Shown one piece after another: positions 29,085-37,276 of a stretch of DNA of 64,000 bases. The stretch's first letter is position 1. Every line of letters starts with the position of its first letter. The translations under genes were made by a program, and so were the position numbers. This stretch comes from Cesiribacter andamanensis AMV16 (GTDB taxonomy: Bacteria; Bacteroidota; Bacteroidia; Cytophagales; Cyclobacteriaceae), in assembly GCF_000348925.1 (NCBI RefSeq), contig NZ_AODQ01000002.1:33960-97959 (forward strand), given 5' to 3'. The notes beneath the pieces are model-generated. The model made no database searches and was not told the DNA's origin. It worked only from the letters and a program-made list of their open reading frames with translations.

Positions 29085-30422
29085 ATGACTACCGAATTTC
29101 AGGAGATCAATATACAGATCCCCCGCACCGATAAGCCCCGTGTGGTGATCATCGGGGGTGGCTTTGCCGGCCTCAACATCATGAAGGAGCTGGATACGCG
29201 CCACTACCAGATTGTGGTGCTGGACCGGCACAACTACCACACCTTTCAGCCCCTGCTCTACCAGGTAGCCACCGCCGGCCTGGAGCCCGGCTCTATTGCC
29301 GGCCCCATCCGCCACCTGATCGAAGATAATGAAGAGATCTTCTTCCGCATGGCCAAGGTAACGCAGCTTAACCTGGAGCGCAAAACGGTAACTACCCCCG
29401 TGGGCGAACTGCGCTATGATTACCTGATCATAGCCTGTGGCTCCCGCACCAACTACTTTGGCAAAGATGAGCAGTTTAAGGAGGCCTTGCCCCTGAAACA
29501 GATCCCGCAGGCGCTAAACCTGCGCTCGCACATTCTCCAGAATTTTGAAAAGGCGGTCAATACCACCGACAGCTACGAGCTCCGCAGCCTGCTGAATATT
29601 GTGATCGTAGGGGGTGGCCCTACAGGGGTTGAGGTGGCCGGCGCCCTGGGCGAGCTGCGCAGCCATGTGCTGCCCAAGGATTATCCCGAGCTCAACTTCC
29701 GGCAGATGCAGATCTACCTGGTAGAAGGCATGCCCCGACTGCTGGGCGGCATGAGTGATAAAGCCGGCAAAAAAGCCATTAAGTACCTGAAGGATTTCGA
29801 TATCAACATCATGCTCAACACCATGCTGGAGTCCTACAACGGCAAGCAGGTGCAGCTAAGCAATGGGGAGATGATCCCCTCCCAGACCCTTATCTGGGCC
29901 GCTGGCGTAAAGGGCAATGTGATACCCGGCCTGCCCGAGGAGGTGCTGGAGCGGGACCGCATTCTGGTAGACGAGCACAACCGGGTGCGGGGTTTTCAGG
30001 AGGTATTTGCCGTGGGCGATATTGCCCAGATGAGCACCGAAAAGCACCCCAAAGGACACCCCATGCTGGCGCCGGTAGCCATTCAGCAGGGCACTTTACT
30101 GGCCAAAAACCTCAACCGGATGGCCCTTGGCAAACCGCAGAAACCCTTCCGCTATACCAACAAGGGGTATATGGCCACTGTAGGCCGCAACCGGGCCGTG
30201 GTAGACATGCCCAATGGCTGGAGCTTTGGCGGTTTTATGGCCTGGCTGGCCTGGATGTTCATTCACCTGATGTACCTGATCGGTTTCCGCAACAAGCTGG
30301 TGGTGTTCAATAACTGGATCTGGAACTACTTCACCTACGATCGGGGCATTCGCCTCATCATCCGCCCCTTTGATAAGGAAGAAAAGAAAAAGCAGCGCGA
30401 AGCCGAGATCTCGGGGGTTTAA
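29085..30422 (+). CDS. ndh: Type II NADH:quinone oxidoreductase (NDH-2)
   Basis: This 445-aa single-subunit flavoenzyme moves electrons from NADH to the quinone pool without pumping protons. An FAD-binding GGGFAGL motif lies at residues 24-30, and a second NADH-binding Rossmann motif (IVGGGPTG) lies near residue 172. FAVGDIAQM is the conserved FAD-contact near residue 308. The C-terminus has two hydrophobic stretches (GGFMAWLAWMFIHLMYLIG and VVFNNWIWNYFTY) that attach it to the membrane. The gene is monocistronic with a terminator at 30439-30475. Length and motifs are complete. Confidence 0.93.
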   Translation: MTTEFQEINIQIPRTDKPRVVIIGGGFAGLNIMKELDTRHYQIVVLDRHNYHTFQPLLYQVATAGLEPGSIAGPIRHLIEDNEEIFFRMAKVTQLNLERKTVTTPVGELRYDYLIIACGSRTNYFGKDEQFKEALPLKQIPQALNLRSHILQNFEKAVNTTDSYELRSLLNIVIVGGGPTGVEVAGALGELRSHVLPKDYPELNFRQMQIYLVEGMPRLLGGMSDKAGKKAIKYLKDFDINIMLNTMLESYNGKQVQLSNGEMIPSQTLIWAAGVKGNVIPGLPEEVLERDRILVDEHNRVRGFQEVFAVGDIAQMSTEKHPKGHPMLAPVAIQQGTLLAKNLNRMALGKPQKPFRYTNKGYMATVGRNRAVVDMPNGWSFGGFMAWLAWMFIHLMYLIGFRNKLVVFNNWIWNYFTYDRGIRLIIRPFDKEEKKKQREAEISGV

Positions 30423-30438
30423 CAGGCCACCTAATTGC

Positions 30439-30475
30439 AAACCTCCGGGTATTTGAAATTCCTGGAGGTTTTTTT
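30439..30475 (+). terminator. Rho-independent terminator after ndh
   Basis: AAACCTCC (30439-30446) pairs with GGAGGTTT (30464-30471), with further GG-CC pairing inside and a T run to 30475. It lies between convergent genes and overlaps the last base pairs of the leftward radical SAM gene. Confidence 0.85.
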
Positions 30476-31532
30476 ATCCCCACACCTGCGTGCCCTCGGT
30501 GCAGTTACGGCACATCTCAATCTGGTCCCGGCCCTTCAGGATCAGGGAGCGAAACTCCTGGTACTCCCGGCTCTGCCAGATTTCCTTAAAGGGGGCCTGC
30601 TGCGTATCGCCCAGGCGGTAGCGGGCATCTTTATCAAAACAGCAGGGCACTACTTTACCATCCCAGGTAAGCACACAGCTGTGCCACATTTTCCAGCAAT
30701 GGTCCAGCAGCTTGTTCTTGATGCTCCAGCGCCCATCGGCCTCCTGCCGGTAACGGCTGTAGCGGTCCAGGGTCGGGATTAGATCCGACCCTTTTTCGTA
30801 ATCATAGATCTGGGCGGTCTTGAACCACACACCATCCACCCCCAGCTGCCGGGCCAGCGTCCGGGCCTCGCCGATCTGGTGCTCATTGGGCTTTACCACC
30901 AGAAACTGAAAGACTACATAGGGCGTTTTGCTCTTTAGTTCTCTGCGCCAGTGCAGCAGCCGCCGGGTGCCTTCCAGTACCTTCTCCAGCTTGCCCCCGA
31001 TGCGGTACTGCTGGTATACCTCCTGCGTGGTGCCATCCAGGGAGATGATCAGCCGGCTCAGGCCGCTCTCTACCGTCTGGCGGGCGCGCGCATCGCTCAG
31101 GTAATGGGCGTTGGTAGAGGTAGCGGTATAAAGGCCCCGCTGATGGGCGTACTGCACCATGTCCAGAAACTGGGGGTGCAGGTAGGGCTCGCCCTGAAAG
31201 TAGAGCAGCAGGTAGAGCAGGCTGTGCTGCAGCTCATCGATCACCTTTTGGTACACCTCCTGCTGCAGCATGCCGGTAGGCCGGCTAAACGAGCGCAGGC
31301 CGCTGGGGCATTCCGGACAGCGCAGGTTGCAGCTGGTGGTAGGCTCAAAGGAAAGGCTCAGGGGCAGCCCGCTATGGGATGCCTTGCCGCTTGCCCGGCT
31401 ATAGTAGTAGCTGCCCAGCACCTGCGCGGCATTTCGCAGCTTACGGGGCGTAAGCGTTCGGGCAAAGGTAAGGGCATCCTGCAGGGCATTCATCGCGTAG
31501 GTAAAGCTACGGGCTTGCGCCTGCTTTGCCAA
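30474..31532 (-). CDS. Radical SAM/SPASM domain protein
   Basis: This 352-aa protein has the radical SAM cluster motif C68-x3-C72-x2-C75 (CNLRCPEC) that binds a 4Fe-4S cluster and splits S-adenosylmethionine. The C-terminal SPASM region has a run of cysteines (CWKMWHSC, VVPCCFDKD, CRNC) for auxiliary clusters. Proteins of this type modify peptides, cofactors or sugars. No precursor peptide or partner gene is seen beside it, so the substrate cannot be named. It is convergent with ndh and preceded by a repeat-rich gap. Confidence 0.88.
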   Translation of the reverse strand: MAKQAQARSFTYAMNALQDALTFARTLTPRKLRNAAQVLGSYYYSRASGKASHSGLPLSLSFEPTTSCNLRCPECPSGLRSFSRPTGMLQQEVYQKVIDELQHSLLYLLLYFQGEPYLHPQFLDMVQYAHQRGLYTATSTNAHYLSDARARQTVESGLSRLIISLDGTTQEVYQQYRIGGKLEKVLEGTRRLLHWRRELKSKTPYVVFQFLVVKPNEHQIGEARTLARQLGVDGVWFKTAQIYDYEKGSDLIPTLDRYSRYRQEADGRWSIKNKLLDHCWKMWHSCVLTWDGKVVPCCFDKDARYRLGDTQQAPFKEIWQSREYQEFRSLILKGRDQIEMCRNCTEGTQVWG

Positions 31533-31560
31533 AGTAGCGGGAGGATTTGTGCGGGAATGG

Positions 31561-31620
31561 GTTTACTGGACAAGGGACGTTGGACAATGGACTATAGACT
31601 ACAGACAGTGGACAATGGGG
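31561..31620. repeat. Intergenic GGACAATGGAC-type repeats
   Basis: Short direct repeats around GGACAA, GGACAATGGAC, TATAGAC and GGACAATGG occur in the gap between divergent genes. They match, in reverse complement, the repeats at 35701-35740, so both belong to one intergenic repeat family. Confidence 0.65.
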
Positions 31621-31688
31621 AGGTAAGGACCTAGTGTCGACTATTATCCGTCTGCTGCCACCTGCTTATTCATATTTAGAACAAATAC

Positions 31689-32339
31689 ATGCTCTTAATT
31701 CGATTTGTACGCTTTCTGCTTCGCTGGTCACCCCTGCTCATCTTTATAGTGGCAGCCATCTGGCTGTTGCGAAACCCCTTTAACTGGTTTGGAAAATCCG
31801 AGGAGCCTGTTACCATCATTAACCACGATGTGGTGTTGCAGGAAATTGAAAGCCTGGGCCGATTGGAGCTGGTGCGTTACCGCTATAAAGACATTGTGGA
31901 GCTTACCGAAAAAAATGCCCGCTACCTGGGCATCTTTGAGGTGCCCGACAGTAAGGTGGCCCTCATCACCACCGGCGAGGCGGTGGGCTGCATGGACCTT
32001 ACCAAAATAACTGCTGAGGATATTCTGATCCGGGGCGATACCATTCTGGTGCACCTGCCCGCAGCCGAGCTCTGCTATTACAAGCTCGATCTGGCCAACT
32101 CCCGCGTGTATTCGGTCGATAAGCAGGTGTATTTCAAAAGCGAAAGCCAGCTGCTGGAAAAAGCGTACCGGCAGGCCGAGCAGCAGATGCGCCGGTCGGC
32201 CCTGCAGGGGGGTATCCTGAACGAAACCCGCCAGAACGCCGAACAGGTACTGCGCCCGCTGCTGGAAAAAGTATCCGGCAAGCGCATCCTCTTTCTGGAC
32301 CAGCAACCGCCGCCACAGAAGCTTGAGCGCAGGCAGTGA
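31689..32339 (+). CDS. DUF4230 family membrane-anchored protein
   Basis: This 216-aa protein has one N-terminal membrane segment (WSPLLIFIVAAIWLL, residues about 14-28), with the rest probably in the periplasm. Motifs ELVRYRYKDIVE and ALITTGEAVGCMDLTKI fit the DUF4230 family, which is common in Bacteroidota and has no known function. The conserved C-terminal helix (about residues 155-190) ends in a segment resembling the family end. It is convergent with recX, 47 bp apart, and the gap holds a short GCGAGG/CCTCGC hairpin. Confidence 0.8.
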   Translation: MLLIRFVRFLLRWSPLLIFIVAAIWLLRNPFNWFGKSEEPVTIINHDVVLQEIESLGRLELVRYRYKDIVELTEKNARYLGIFEVPDSKVALITTGEAVGCMDLTKITAEDILIRGDTILVHLPAAELCYYKLDLANSRVYSVDKQVYFKSESQLLEKAYRQAEQQMRRSALQGGILNETRQNAEQVLRPLLEKVSGKRILFLDQQPPPQKLERRQ

Positions 32340-32386
32340 GCTTCAGAGCGAGGGAATTAATTTCCTCGCCGTACTGCATAAGATAG

Positions 32387-32884
32387 CTACTCCCCCAGCT
32401 CCTTGAGCGCGTCCCAGACCAAATCCTGCTCATAGCCCTTGCTGATGGCATAGCGGGCCAGCTTGCTCCTACGCAGGGCGGGGTTGCGCTCGGATTCGGT
32501 GGCCGCTTTTTTTTCCAGCAGCTCCAGCAGGGTTTGCCAGTAAACGTCCGGATCAATCTCCTGCTGCAGCGCCTGCTGCTGCAGGGGGGCTGCCACGCGG
32601 TGCTGCTTGAGGCCCTGCAGAATTTTGTAGCGGCCCCAGCGTTTTTGCCTAAATTTGCCGCCGGCATAGGCCCGGGCAAACCGTTCTTCGTTCAGGTAGT
32701 TCTCTTCTTCAAGCTCGGCCAGCAGGCGCTCGATCGCATCCGGCTCCTGCCCCCATTCGGCCAGCTTGTCCCGCAGCTGCTGGCGGGAGCGCTCCTGGTA
32801 GACACAATAGGCCATGCCTTTGGCCTTGGCATCGGCATAGTGAAGGGGTTTGGGCGGATCGGCAGAACGTTTACGCATAGGCAT
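32387..32884 (-). CDS. recX: RecX family regulatory protein
   Basis: RecX controls RecA filament growth during recombinational repair. The protein has the family's three-helix repeats: YCVYQERSRQQLRDKLAEWG, then YLNEERFARAYAGGKFRQKRWG near the middle, and a C-terminal LARYAISKGYEQDLVWDALKEL. The start is placed at ATG 32884 (165 aa), because the longer reading to 32914 would overlap the divergent MFS start at 32900; ATG at 32878 is also possible. No recA is seen in the window. RecX genes away from recA are common in Bacteroidota. Confidence 0.85.
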   Translation of the reverse strand: MPMRKRSADPPKPLHYADAKAKGMAYCVYQERSRQQLRDKLAEWGQEPDAIERLLAELEEENYLNEERFARAYAGGKFRQKRWGRYKILQGLKQHRVAAPLQQQALQQEIDPDVYWQTLLELLEKKAATESERNPALRRSKLARYAISKGYEQDLVWDALKELGE

Positions 32885-32899
32885 TGAAGGTAGGCTAAG

Positions 32900-34255
32900 T
32901 TGAAAAATAAACAAGCACTCGCATTACTTTTTACGGCAAATGCCATTTCGGGCTTCGCCCAGGGAGTGTCCATGCTGGCCATTCCCTGGTATTTTGCCCA
33001 GCAGGGGCTCTCCAGCCGCTTTAACCTGCTGTACGCCGCCGTTACCTTTCTTACGCTTTTCTGGGGCCTGTATGCCGGCACCCTGGTAGACCGCTTTCCG
33101 CGCAAGGGGGTTTTTCTGGGCACCAACCTGCTGGAAGGCAGTCTGGTGCTGGGCATTGCCGCCCTTGGCTTCTGGCAGGGTGAGCTGCAGTGGTTTCTGG
33201 TGATGGGGGTCTTTGCCATTACCCTGTTTGGCTACCAGATCCATTATCCCAACCTCTATGCCTTTGCGCAGGAGATCACCCTGGCCAAAAACTACCAGAA
33301 AGTAACTTCTCTGCTGGAAATTGTGGGCCAGAGCACCAATGTAGGGGCCGGCTTTCTGGCAGCCCTGCTGCTGGAAGGGGTCAGCTGGCAACAGACCCTC
33401 ACCCTGGGCAGCCTGGACATTCCGCTATCCATCCAGATTCCCCGCTGGACCATCTGGGAAATATTTGCCCTGGATGGGGCCACTTACTTTATCTCCTCGG
33501 CCCTGATTGCCCTGATCCGCTACGTGCCTACCAGCCAGCTGGAGGTAGAGCTGGGCAGCATCCTTAAGCGGGTGCGCACCGGTCTTCACTTTCTGCAACA
33601 GAACCGCTACATCCTGCTCTTTGGCTTGCTAACCTATTCGGTGTTTGTGGTGGTGCTGGTAGAGCTGCATGCCGTGGCCCCTCTTTACATCACCAATCAT
33701 TTGCGGGAAGGGGGGCATGTATTTGGCAGCATGGAAGTACTCTATGCGCTGGGGGCACTGTCGGCGGGCATCGGGCTGCGCTGGCTGTTCCGCAACCGGC
33801 AGGCGGTGCAGGGCATTATGCTGCTGATGGGGCTGGCCGTGTTTTCACTGGGCATTCTGGCGGTTACCCAATCGGTCATCATCTTCCTGGGCGCCGGCCT
33901 GCTGATCGGTTTCTCTAATTCAGGTGTACGGATTCTGCGGGTGGCCTACCTCTTTGAGCATGTGCCCAATAACATCATTGGCCGCACCAATTCGGTATTT
34001 AGCGTCGCCAATATTTTGTGTCGGGTAAGTTTTATCCTGCTCTTCAGCAACGCCTACTTTAACCGCGACTCCAATAGTGCTTACGCCTATGCCATCATGG
34101 CCCTGTTTGTGCTACTGGCACTGCTAGGACTGCTGTTTACGCATTACGGGCCCTCCTCCCACAAGCGGGAAGAGCGTCTGTCCTCATCGGCCGCCGGGCG
34201 AATGCGGCCCCGGCCTACATTCAGGCGCAGGCCCAGCTCCAGGGCATCGGGCTGA
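32900..34255 (+). CDS. MFS transporter
   Basis: This 451-aa protein has about 12 hydrophobic membrane segments and the MFS loop motif between segments 2 and 3 (GTLVDRFPRKGVFLG). It starts at TTG 32900, because the first segment (ALALLFTANAISGFAQG) begins right after it and no ATG is available upstream. The substrate is unknown. The C-terminal 37 codons, rich in Arg and Ser, overlap the end of the opposing PorP/SprF-like gene by 112 bp. No stop occurs in any of the three forward frames between 34144 and 34252, so the overlap does not depend on a frameshift. Confidence 0.85.
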   Translation: MKNKQALALLFTANAISGFAQGVSMLAIPWYFAQQGLSSRFNLLYAAVTFLTLFWGLYAGTLVDRFPRKGVFLGTNLLEGSLVLGIAALGFWQGELQWFLVMGVFAITLFGYQIHYPNLYAFAQEITLAKNYQKVTSLLEIVGQSTNVGAGFLAALLLEGVSWQQTLTLGSLDIPLSIQIPRWTIWEIFALDGATYFISSALIALIRYVPTSQLEVELGSILKRVRTGLHFLQQNRYILLFGLLTYSVFVVVLVELHAVAPLYITNHLREGGHVFGSMEVLYALGALSAGIGLRWLFRNRQAVQGIMLLMGLAVFSLGILAVTQSVIIFLGAGLLIGFSNSGVRILRVAYLFEHVPNNIIGRTNSVFSVANILCRVSFILLFSNAYFNRDSNSAYAYAIMALFVLLALLGLLFTHYGPSSHKREERLSSSAAGRMRPRPTFRRRPSSRASG

Positions 34256-35028
34256 GTAGTGAAGCCTTTAAAATCGGCCCCGGCCACCAGCCAGAGCGAG
34301 CGGAAGAACTTAAAGCCCGCATTGGCACCCCATTGGTAAAGGCCATTCTTATAGTAGCTGCCGCCCAGCAGCAGTGTATTTAGCACTGTGCCGGTATAGT
34401 TGAAGCGAAACTCGGGCAGCTCCCGCCCATCCTGAATCTGCACCAGCAAAAAGGAGGAGGAGCGCAGCCAGGAGTAGCTTTGCAGCTCCCGAAAGCCCAG
34501 CAGGGCATTGTACTGCCGCTGCCCCTTATTCAGGGCATTTTCCATGGAAAGGCCCAGCAGAAGGTTATCCCGCCGGAGCAGGCCCGAAAAATCGGTGCTG
34601 GTCAGCTGTTGGTCTGGCTTTGGGGTACCCCCTTCGGGCTGGCCGGTATGCCGGAGGCTGTGCCAGTTTTGCTGCACCCCCAGGCGCAGGTTGGTCTCTT
34701 CAGTAAAGGGCAAAAAGAGGGTGTAGCCCAGGCCCCACTCGCTTAGCTGTTGGGTAGTACCAAGCTGCTGGTGGTAGTAACCTCCTATGGCGCCCCGGAT
34801 AGGGGGCAGGGGAATGGCCAGAGCGGCATAGCCGCTAAGGGTATCAGGCCGGCTGCGACCCAAAAACGTAAAAGCCGTACCCTCTGCGCCTATGCCGGCA
34901 GAAACGGTACGGTCATACGTCCAGGGAAAATGGGTATAGCGTTGCTGGGGCAGGCGCTGGCCAAAGCTCGGCACAGGGGCCAGAAGCAGCAGCAGCCCAC
35001 CTATCAATGTCACTTTCCAAAACTGCAT
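34144..35028 (-). CDS. PorP/SprF-like outer-membrane protein
   Basis: This 294-aa protein has a signal peptide (residues about 1-23, ending in SFG) and a run of amphipathic strands typical of an outer-membrane beta barrel. Features such as DFSGLLRRDNLLLGLSMEN and GGSYYKNGLYQWGANAGFKF fit the PorP/SprF family, which acts with the T9SS. It lacks the usual N-terminal QQDPQYTQY-like block, so the assignment is tentative. It could help secrete or anchor surface proteins like the two giant ones, although it lies 6.5 kb away. It is the last gene of a leftward group with nadC and the YcxB-like gene. Confidence 0.6.
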   Translation of the reverse strand: MQFWKVTLIGGLLLLLAPVPSFGQRLPQQRYTHFPWTYDRTVSAGIGAEGTAFTFLGRSRPDTLSGYAALAIPLPPIRGAIGGYYHQQLGTTQQLSEWGLGYTLFLPFTEETNLRLGVQQNWHSLRHTGQPEGGTPKPDQQLTSTDFSGLLRRDNLLLGLSMENALNKGQRQYNALLGFRELQSYSWLRSSSFLLVQIQDGRELPEFRFNYTGTVLNTLLLGGSYYKNGLYQWGANAGFKFFRSLWLVAGADFKGFTTQPDALELGLRLNVGRGRIRPAADEDRRSSRLWEEGP

Positions 35029-35089
35029 ACTACCTTACAAAAGCAGCAGCAGAAGGGTTCCTGCCCCGGCAGAAGAAAGGCAGCCGCTA

Positions 35090-35590
35090 CTATTTGGCCT
35101 GCACAGCGGCCTCTTTATCCTTGATTAGGCCTTTGCGCTTCAGGATGGTCTCTACAAAGCGGCGCTCATTATCGGTATTGAAGATGCGAAAGGGCAGGTG
35201 AATGATCTGGGCCTTGGACACAAACAGGTTAATGGCCTCTCCTTCTATGGTCGCCTTCTTGATCATGTTCCAGGCAAGGGGCATGCCCTGGCGGGGATTA
35301 ACCTTGATGAGCACCTGCTGGCTGCTGATCTCATAACTGAGCTTGTCAAAGAGAATTTTGTTTTGCTCCATCTGGGTAACACCCGTAAACTGGATGAGCC
35401 AGAAGAGAATGTAGAGGATCAGGGCAATCACCGCCCCGATGATCCACCAGATGCTGGGCAGCACAAAGTACATGGCCATAATGGCGGCTGCAATCAAAAA
35501 CACCCACCACTGCTCCCGCAGAATGTTTTTCATGCCCAGACCAATATAGGTCTTTGTCTCCAGCTTGTATTTCTTCGTCTTAACGATCAT
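35090..35590 (-). CDS. YcxB-like small membrane protein
   Basis: This 166-aa protein has two adjacent membrane segments (WWVFLIAAAIMAMYFVL and WWIIGAVIALILYILFWLI, about residues 28-67) and a C-terminal domain. That domain has NMIKKATIEGEAINLFVSKAQIIHLPFRIF near residues 107-136, a signature of the YcxB family whose function is unknown. Such proteins resemble a pleckstrin-homology-like fold. It lies between nadC and the PorP/SprF-like gene on the same strand. Confidence 0.75.
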   Translation of the reverse strand: MIVKTKKYKLETKTYIGLGMKNILREQWWVFLIAAAIMAMYFVLPSIWWIIGAVIALILYILFWLIQFTGVTQMEQNKILFDKLSYEISSQQVLIKVNPRQGMPLAWNMIKKATIEGEAINLFVSKAQIIHLPFRIFNTDNERRFVETILKRKGLIKDKEAAVQAK

Positions 35591-35633
35591 GGGTTGGTAT
35601 TGAGTAGTAGGTAGTGGGTATTGAGTATTTGGT

Positions 35634-35742
35634 AAATGGACAAAGGCAAACGGTAAGGTAAATGTCTATTGCGGATCGCCGGGGGCGCCTAGCCGCCCGG
35701 TCTATTGTCCATTGTCTAATGTCTAATGTCTATCGTCCATTT
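35634..35742. repeat. Intergenic repeat element bounded by AAATGGAC/GTCCATTT
   Basis: AAATGGAC (35634-35641) and GTCCATTT (35735-35742) form terminal inverted repeats. Inside are a GC-rich hairpin near 35679-35700 and tandem pieces of GTCTATTGTCC, GTCTAATGTC and GTCTATCGTCC. The right end reaches the stop codon of nadC. Repeats of the GTATTGAGTA kind lie just to the left (35598-35628). Confidence 0.7.
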
Positions 35743-36598
35743 AAAAGGCCTTCAGACTTATATCCAGTGATCTGGCTGAGTGGGTAAGGGCGCCTACCGA
35801 GATGTAATCGACCCCGGTTTCGGCTATGGGGCGGATGGTGGCCTCGGTGATGCCGCCGGAGGCTTCCGTTTCAAAGCGGCTGTCGATAAGCGCTACGGCC
35901 TGGCGCATCACTTCCGGAGACATATTATCGAGCATAATGCGGTCGATGCCGCCCACCCTCAGCACTTCTTCCACCTCCTGCAGGCTGCGGGTTTCCACTT
36001 CAATCTTCAGCGATAGGCCTTTTTCGGCCAGAAAACGACGCGTTGCGTCAATGGCCTGCGGGATACCCCCTGCAAAATCAATGTGGTTGTCTTTGAGCAT
36101 TACCATATCATAGAGCCCGTAGCGGTGGTTGTGGCCGCCGCCGATGGCTACGGCCCATTTTTCGGCAATGCGAAAGTTGGGGGTTGTTTTGCGGGTGTCC
36201 AGCAGTTTGGCGCCGGTGCCCTCAATCAGGCCAGCCATGCGACGGGTAATGGTGGCAATGCCACTCATGCGCTGCATGCAGTTGAGCACCAGCCGCTCAG
36301 CCGTAAGGATGCTGCGGGCACTGCCGCTTACCTCCAGGCCGATATCGCCTTTCTGTACAGGGCTGCCGTCCTGGATCTTCACCTGTACCTGCAGCTGTGG
36401 ATCTACCTGCCGGAATATGTGCAGGCCCATGTCCACCCCTGCCAGGATCCCATCATCTTTAATAAGCAGACGGGCCCGGTTTTGGGCACCGGCCGGCACC
36501 GAGGCCAGGGTAGAATAATCGCCCGGCCCTACATCTTCCAGCAGAGCGGCCGAGATAAAGTCGGAGAGGCTTTTTTCGCTTAGATAACTCAGATTCAC
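35741..36598 (-). CDS. nadC: Nicotinate-nucleotide diphosphorylase (quinolinate phosphoribosyltransferase)
   Basis: NadC turns quinolinate and PRPP into nicotinate mononucleotide in NAD synthesis. The protein shows LLEDVGPGDYST near the N-terminus, LNCMQRMSGIAT, LLDTRKTTPNFR and GGGHNHRYGLYDMVMLKDNHI, then EVETRSLQEV, DRIMLDNMSP and EASGGI, all family landmarks in order. GTG at 36598 gives 285 aa, the usual length; the frame is open to a TTG at 36625 that would lie in a terminator. No nadA or nadB is visible. The stop codon overlaps the repeat element at 35634-35742. Confidence 0.95.
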   Translation of the reverse strand: MNLSYLSEKSLSDFISAALLEDVGPGDYSTLASVPAGAQNRARLLIKDDGILAGVDMGLHIFRQVDPQLQVQVKIQDGSPVQKGDIGLEVSGSARSILTAERLVLNCMQRMSGIATITRRMAGLIEGTGAKLLDTRKTTPNFRIAEKWAVAIGGGHNHRYGLYDMVMLKDNHIDFAGGIPQAIDATRRFLAEKGLSLKIEVETRSLQEVEEVLRVGGIDRIMLDNMSPEVMRQAVALIDSRFETEASGGITEATIRPIAETGVDYISVGALTHSARSLDISLKAF

Positions 36599-36612
36599 GG
36601 CGCAAAAATAAA

Positions 36613-36642
36613 AAAGGCGCCGCAATATACCGCAGCGCCTTT
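36613..36642 (-). terminator. Rho-independent terminator after the DUF4783 gene
   Basis: AAAGGCGC (36613-36620) pairs with GCGCCTTT (36635-36642). Read leftward, the stem is followed by a T-rich run. Confidence 0.85.
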
Positions 36643-36664
36643 GGCTTTGTTTTCAATACTTTAC

Positions 36665-37078
36665 TTATTCTTCGGCTATGTTGAGCAACTTTACCTTATA
36701 GGTATTGCCCTCGCCCTTTTTTACCAGCATAAAAATGCGGTAAGAGCCACCCGTACCCCAGGCATAGCGGCCTATGGCATATTGGGTGCCATCGCCAGAG
36801 GCACCCTGGTGAATAAAGCTAAAACTGCTGGGGGGGTTCTTGTCAAAAAACTCCTTCAGCACAAAGGTAGCCTGTTCCTTGGTGTAGTTGCCGGACTTGT
36901 CCATAATGGTAAGCTCCACCATATCATTAAAATGGCGGGTAAGCTCCCGGGAATTACCGGCGCGTATGGCATCCCGAACGCCATTCATGACGCTGGGACT
37001 TGTTTGCGTGGTATGTGCAGCGGCCAGCAGGCCGGCCAGACTTACCAGCACCACCATCAAACTTATTTTCTTATACAT
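36665..37078 (-). CDS. DUF4783 family secreted protein
   Basis: This 137-aa protein has a signal peptide (YKKISLMVVLVSLAGLLAAAHT) followed by a compact domain with LTRHFNDMVELTIMDKSGNYTKEQATFVLKEFF and a C-terminal YRIFMLVKKGEGNTYKVKLLNI. This matches DUF4783, an NTF2-like fold family found in Bacteroidota, of unknown role. It is divergent from gpmI and upstream of nadC but separated from it by a terminator. Confidence 0.85.
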   Translation of the reverse strand: MYKKISLMVVLVSLAGLLAAAHTTQTSPSVMNGVRDAIRAGNSRELTRHFNDMVELTIMDKSGNYTKEQATFVLKEFFDKNPPSSFSFIHQGASGDGTQYAIGRYAWGTGGSYRIFMLVKKGEGNTYKVKLLNIAEE

Positions 37079-37121
37079 TGCTCTCTTCTCCTACTCAATC
37101 CGCAGTTTATGCTGCTAAAAC

Positions 37122-37145
37122 TATGCCAAAGTAGGCATAATTTTG
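37122..37145 (+). promoter_or_regulatory. Dyad overlapping a TAnnTTTG box upstream of gpmI
   Basis: TATGCC (37122-37127) faces GGCATA (37134-37139), and TAATTTTG at 37138-37145 matches the Bacteroidota box. No clear TTTG box is seen at the expected upstream distance, so the promoter call is weak. Confidence 0.35.
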
Positions 37146-37276
37146 CTTTGCTGCTAAACTATAGATCAACAAATGAACCAATACCGGCTTGTACTGCTAT
37201 GGGGCGCTAAAAACCAGCTCTTTATTCGGCAGGTTAGCCCAAAATTAGCTAGTATTGTTGTGCAAAACCGGATGTT

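Noticed and set aside
32885..32914. Upstream start of recX at 32914
   Set aside because: It would overlap the divergent MFS start, and the extra residues do not resemble the family.
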